Part shown: one piece after another, positions 61,914-64,000 of the stretch
Layout: every line of letters starts with the position of its first letter
Numbering within the stretch: the first letter of the stretch is position 1
From: Enterobacter cancerogenus
GTDB taxonomy: Bacteria > Pseudomonadota > Gammaproteobacteria > Enterobacterales > Enterobacteriaceae
Direction: 5' to 3'
Assembly: GCF_019047785.1 (NCBI RefSeq)
Contig: NZ_CP077290.1
Span: forward strand, 4,464,001-4,528,000
Length of the DNA stretch: 64,000 nt
The notes under the pieces: generated by a model
What the model saw: the letters and a program-made list of their open reading frames with translations, nothing else
Databases searched by the model: none
Told to the model about the DNA's origin: nothing
Position numbers and translations under genes: made by a program

Positions 61914-63563
61914 TCAGCGCTGTGAACAACCTTTGCACTGTTGGTTCTGGATCTGCTGGAAGAAGTCGTTGCCTTTGTCATCCACAAGGATAAACGCCGG
62001 GAAGTTCTCGACCTCAATTTTCCAGATAGCCTCCATACCCAGTTCAGGATACGCCACGCACTCAAGGCTTTTGATGCTGTTTTGCGCCAGCACCGCCGCC
62101 GGGCCGCCGATGCTGCCCAGGTAGAACCCGCCGTGCTGGTGGCAGGCATCCGTCACCTGCTGGCTGCGGTTGCCTTTTGCCAGCATGATCATGCTCGCGC
62201 CGTGGGATTGCAGTAAATCCACATACGAGTCCATACGGCCTGCGGTCGTTGGTCCAAGCGAGCCTGACGCGTAGCCTTCCGGCGTTTTGGCCGGGCCCGC
62301 GTAATAGATCGGGTGATCTTTCACGTACTGCGGCAGTTCTTCACCCTTGTCGAGCAGCTCTTTCAGCTTCGCGTGGGCGATGTCGCGCGCCACGATAATG
62401 GTGCCGCTCAGCGACAGGCGGGTTGAAACCGGGTGAGCCGAGAGCTGCGCGAGGATCTCAGCCATCGGCTTGTTCAGATCGATGCTGACCACGTCGCCTT
62501 CACCCTGCTGGCGCAGCGATTCAGGAATATACTGGCCCGGATTATGTTCCAGCTTCTCGATCCAAATCCCGTCGCGGTTGATTTTCGCCTTGATGTTGCG
62601 ATCTGCCGAACAGGAAACGCCCATGCCGATCGGGCAGGATGCGCCGTGGCGCGGCAGGCGGATCACGCGGATATCGTGGGCGAAGTATTTCCCGCCGAAC
62701 TGCGCGCCAAGGCCGAGGTTTTGGGCTTCCTGAAGCAGTTCCTGTTCAAGCTGCACGTCGCGGAACGCCTGACCGTGCGCGTTCCCTTCGACAGGCAGAC
62801 CGTCGTAGTAGCGGGTTGAGGCCAGTTTGACGGTTTTCAGCGTGCTTTCCGCCGACGTGCCGCCAATCACGAACGCAATATGGTAAGGCGGGCAGGCCGC
62901 CGTGCCCAGGGTCCGCATTTTCTCAACCAGGTAGTTTTTCAGCTTCGCCGGGGTAATCAGCGCCTTGGTTTCCTGATAAAGATAGGTTTTGTTGGCTGAA
63001 CCGCCGCCTTTCGCCATGCACAGGAATTTATACTCGTCGCCATCGACGCTATACAGATCGATCTGCGCTGGCAGGTTGGTGCCGGTGTTGACCTCCTGAT
63101 ACATATCCAGCGCCGCGTTCTGGGAATAGCGCAGGTTGTCCTCGATGTAGGTGTTGTAGACGCCCTGGCTCAGCGCGGCTTCATCGCCGCCTTCGGTCCA
63201 CACGCGCTGGCCTTTTTTCCCCATGATGATGGCGGTGCCGGTGTCCTGACAGGTTGGCAGCACGCCTTTGGCCGCGATTTCAGAGTTGCGCAGGAACTGC
63301 AGGGCGACGTATTTGTCGTTTTCGCTGGCCTCAGGGTCGTTAAGAATGGCCGCGACCTGCCGCTGGTGCGACGGACGCAGCATGAACGCGGCATCGTGGA
63401 AGGCGTGTTGCGCCAGCAGCGTAAGCGCCTGCGGCTCAACTTTCAGGATCTCCTGACCCTCAAAGTCGGCCACGGAGACATACTCTTTGGTCAGCAGATA
63501 GTATTCGGTGTCGTCGTGAGACAGCGGGAAGGGGTTTTGGTACACAAAGGGCTTATTCGACAT
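61914..63563 (-). CDS. fumB: Class I fumarate hydratase, FumB type
   Basis: A 549-residue oxygen-sensitive [4Fe-4S] fumarase interconverting fumarate and malate; FumB enzymes also act on D-tartrate. The start at 63563 follows GGAG. The three cluster cysteines are in [10 protein letters not shown] (C105), GTAACPPYH and GASCPIGMG. Several stretches ([24 protein letters not shown]) fit FumB better than FumA of E. coli, from memory. It lies downstream of a dicarboxylate antiporter gene, like fumB behind dcuB, with 113 bases and a REP element between. Confidence 0.9.
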   Translation of the reverse strand: MSNKPFVYQNPFPLSHDDTEYYLLTKEYVSVADFEGQEILKVEPQALTLLAQHAFHDAAFMLRPSHQRQVAAILNDPEASENDKYVALQFLRNSEIAAKGVLPTCQDTGTAIIMGKKGQRVWTEGGDEAALSQGVYNTYIEDNLRYSQNAALDMYQEVNTGTNLPAQIDLYSVDGDEYKFLCMAKGGGSANKTYLYQETKALITPAKLKNYLVEKMRTLGTAACPPYHIAFVIGGTSAESTLKTVKLASTRYYDGLPVEGNAHGQAFRDVQLEQELLQEAQNLGLGAQFGGKYFAHDIRVIRLPRHGASCPIGMGVSCSADRNIKAKINRDGIWIEKLEHNPGQYIPESLRQQGEGDVVSIDLNKPMAEILAQLSAHPVSTRLSLSGTIIVARDIAHAKLKELLDKGEELPQYVKDHPIYYAGPAKTPEGYASGSLGPTTAGRMDSYVDLLQSHGASMIMLAKGNRSQQVTDACHQHGGFYLGSIGGPAAVLAQNSIKSLECVAYPELGMEAIWKIEVENFPAFILVDDKGNDFFQQIQNQQCKGCSQR

Positions 63564-63629
63564 ACTCAACTCCAAAATCTGTTTTTGACTGATGGCGCTT
63601 CGCTTATCAGGCCTACAACATCAAAGCAT

Positions 63630-63672
63630 GATGAGAACGGGTAGGCCCGGTAACCTTGCGCCACCGGGCATT
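63630..63672. repeat. REP/BIME-like element
   Basis: GGTAGGCCCGGTAACCTTGCGCCACCGGGCA forms a CCCGGT/ACCGGG stem, and ATCAGGCCTACAAC at 63608-63621 is the partner half seen in paired REP elements. It separates the antiporter and fumarase genes. Confidence 0.65.
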
Positions 63673-63676
63673 GTTC

Positions 63677-64000
63677 TTAGAACATCATGGACATCCACGG
63701 ATAGCCAATCAGCAGCAGGGCCGCCAGGAAGATGGCACCGAAGATGGTGCCCAGACGCCAGTAGTCTTTAGTTGGCAGGTAGCCGCTACCGTAGTAAATC
63801 GGGCTTGGACCCGTACCGTAAGGGGTAATGATCCCCATCACGCCCAGGGAAGTGACCATCAGCAGGACAAACACTTCCATATTCATGCCCGGGATGGTGG
63901 AGGCGATAGTCAGCATTGCAGGCAGCAGCGCCGTGGTGTGCGCGGTGGTGCTGGCAAACAGATAGTGCAGCAGGTAGAACGCCAGCAGCAGAACAATGGT
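63677..64000 (-). CDS. DASS-family dicarboxylate antiporter (TtdT/CitT-like), C-terminal part
   Basis: The last 107 residues of a membrane transporter; the start lies beyond the window. The frame is open to base 64000. Two to three helices are seen with HYLFASTTAHTTALLPAM and the conserved TPYGTGPSPIYYGSGYLP, a signature of CitT, TtdT and related divalent anion:Na+/antiport carriers. It would exchange tartrate, citrate or fumarate for succinate. Position just before a FumB-type fumarase suggests anaerobic C4-dicarboxylate or tartrate use. Confidence 0.88.
   Translation of the reverse strand, partial: TIVLLLAFYLLHYLFASTTAHTTALLPAMLTIASTIPGMNMEVFVLLMVTSLGVMGIITPYGTGPSPIYYGSGYLPTKDYWRLGTIFGAIFLAALLLIGYPWMSMMF

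Overview
The window is chromosomal DNA from an enteric bacterium of the Enterobacteriaceae, most like Enterobacter or a close relative. Gene content and residue-level similarity match the E. coli/Klebsiella region around the his operon, but gene order and several accessory genes differ from E. coli K-12. No phage, insertion sequence, integrase or CRISPR array is visible. Identification of the genus is inference from family knowledge, because no search could be run.

Bases 1-10900 are the AT-rich distal part of a Wzx/Wzy-type surface polysaccharide locus: the end of manB, a Wzy-like polymerase, five glycosyltransferases, a MurJ-family flippase and the initiating transferase WbaP. Bases 10945-19539 hold the sugar-nucleotide and chain-length genes: rmlBADC (dTDP-rhamnose), gnd, ugd, a UDP-glucuronate 4-epimerase and wzzB. 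Together they suggest a repeat unit started with galactose and containing rhamnose, mannose or a mannose-derived sugar, and possibly a uronic acid.

Bases 19578-26853 are the complete histidine operon on the minus strand (hisL leader, attenuator, hisGDCBHAFI). Bases 26960-35500 carry yeeZ, yeeY, plaP, sbcB, dacD, sbmC, yeeA and yeeX. The yefM-yoeB toxin pair found next to hisL in E. coli is absent.

Bases 35600-55130 are organised by four identical tRNA-Asn(GUU) genes. Two of them sit in 155-bp perfect inverted repeats that bracket about 15 kb. Two sit in 132-bp perfect direct repeats that bracket nac-cbl. Between them lie yeeO, an M24 aminopeptidase, amn, shiA, pagP, an RND efflux operon coupled to an unusual acyltransferase-3 protein, a PEGLP-type cation ATPase with a possible leader peptide, ldtA, nac (with sigma-54 and NtrC sites) and cbl. 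The cbl gene is interrupted by a single nonsense codon. Relative to E. coli the blocks between tRNA-Asn copies are in a different order.

Bases 55217-64000 contain mtfA, a LysR / ModA-like periplasmic protein / citrate-type MFS module that may be for trans-aconitate or a similar tricarboxylate, a divergent pair of LysR regulator and serine hydrolase resembling ampR-ampC in layout, a class I fumarase of FumB type, and the end of a DASS-family dicarboxylate antiporter gene.
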